Notes under the pieces: model-generated | Seen by the model: the letters and a program-made list of their open reading frames with translations, nothing else | The model's database searches: none | What the model was told of the DNA's origin: nothing | Translations under genes and position numbers: made by a program | In this document: piece by piece, positions 36,284-36,421 of the stretch | How positions within the stretch are numbered: position 1 is the first letter of the stretch | How the letters are laid out: each line of letters starts with the position of its first letter | Source: Rhodoblastus acidophilus | GTDB taxonomy: Bacteria > Pseudomonadota > Alphaproteobacteria > Rhizobiales > Beijerinckiaceae | DNA length: 36,421 nucleotides | Direction of reading: 5' to 3' | Assembly: GCF_025961575.1 (NCBI RefSeq) | Contig: NZ_JAOQNX010000042.1 | Location: 1-36,421 of the forward strand

Positions 36284-36421
36284 ATGCAGACTGAGGTCGA
36301 AGCCTGCCATCTCTAGCGCGCGAAACAGAGCTGGTCCCGGTTGTCTGAACAGTTTCCCGCGACCGATAAGTGCTTTTCTGCCGGGTTCTTTCGTCAGAGG
36401 GCGCCGGGGTGTTGGGTGTGA

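Overview
The window looks like chromosome or large-replicon DNA from a GC-rich alphaproteobacterium, probably in the Hyphomicrobiales (Rhizobiales). The evidence is the VirB/VirD4 type IV secretion system, a FixJ-type regulator, the ECF sigma factor/DUF1109 pair and the GC-rich codon use. A methanotroph-type relative (Methylocystaceae/Beijerinckiaceae) is possible, but nothing here proves the genus. No rRNA, tRNA or CRISPR array was seen.

Region 1 (1-3.5 kb) holds the start of a TetR repressor with a candidate operator, an IS30 transposase scrap, an intact methyl-accepting chemotaxis protein and a frameshifted TRAP-transporter binding-protein gene.

Region 2 (3.5-8.5 kb) is a compact periplasmic oxidative-stress module. 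It has a Tat-exported MsrB, a divergent methionine-rich repeat peptide (MrpX-like), a cytochrome b561-type membrane subunit and a Tat-exported YedY/MsrP-type molybdoenzyme. These are followed by a frameshifted acetyltransferase and by a NrsF (DUF1109)/SigF anti-sigma/ECF sigma pair. Three copies of a TGTAAC-N16/17-CGTA(A/T)N promoter sit in front of msrB, the repeat peptide and sigF, which ties the module into one likely autoregulated regulon. The parts match the reactive-chlorine defence system known from Azospira suillum (SigF/NrsF, MrpX, YedY1/YedZ1), here with msrB added. A LysR regulator follows.

Region 3 (9.8-26.7 kb) is a conjugation-type type IV secretion locus made of two divergent operons. 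The leftward one encodes a Toprim/zinc-finger primase-like protein, a secreted nuclease-like protein, a lysozyme-like secreted protein, two other secreted proteins and a small membrane protein. The rightward one carries virB1, B2, B3, B4, two VirB5-like genes, a VirB7-like lipoprotein, B6, B8, B9, B10, B11 and virD4. No relaxase gene is visible. A near-perfect 22-nt inverted repeat lies just after virD4, and VirD4 has a long C-terminal extension with a BID-like motif.

Region 4 (27-31.5 kb) is one very large hybrid histidine kinase. Its N-terminal membrane domain keeps all five residues that matter for copper and ethylene binding in plant ETR1. Several PAS domains, a kinase core, a receiver and an HPt domain follow.

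Region 5 (31.5-36.4 kb) is a gene graveyard: an OprB porin with several stops and frameshifts fused to a truncated mgtC, a deleted IS5-family element, one apparently intact CDF cation transporter whose stop codon lies at the IS boundary, a truncated Nramp gene, a SulP scrap, and a FixJ regulator cut off and joined to a fragment of an AidB-like acyl-CoA dehydrogenase. Repeated deletion and insertion events seem to have shaped this end.
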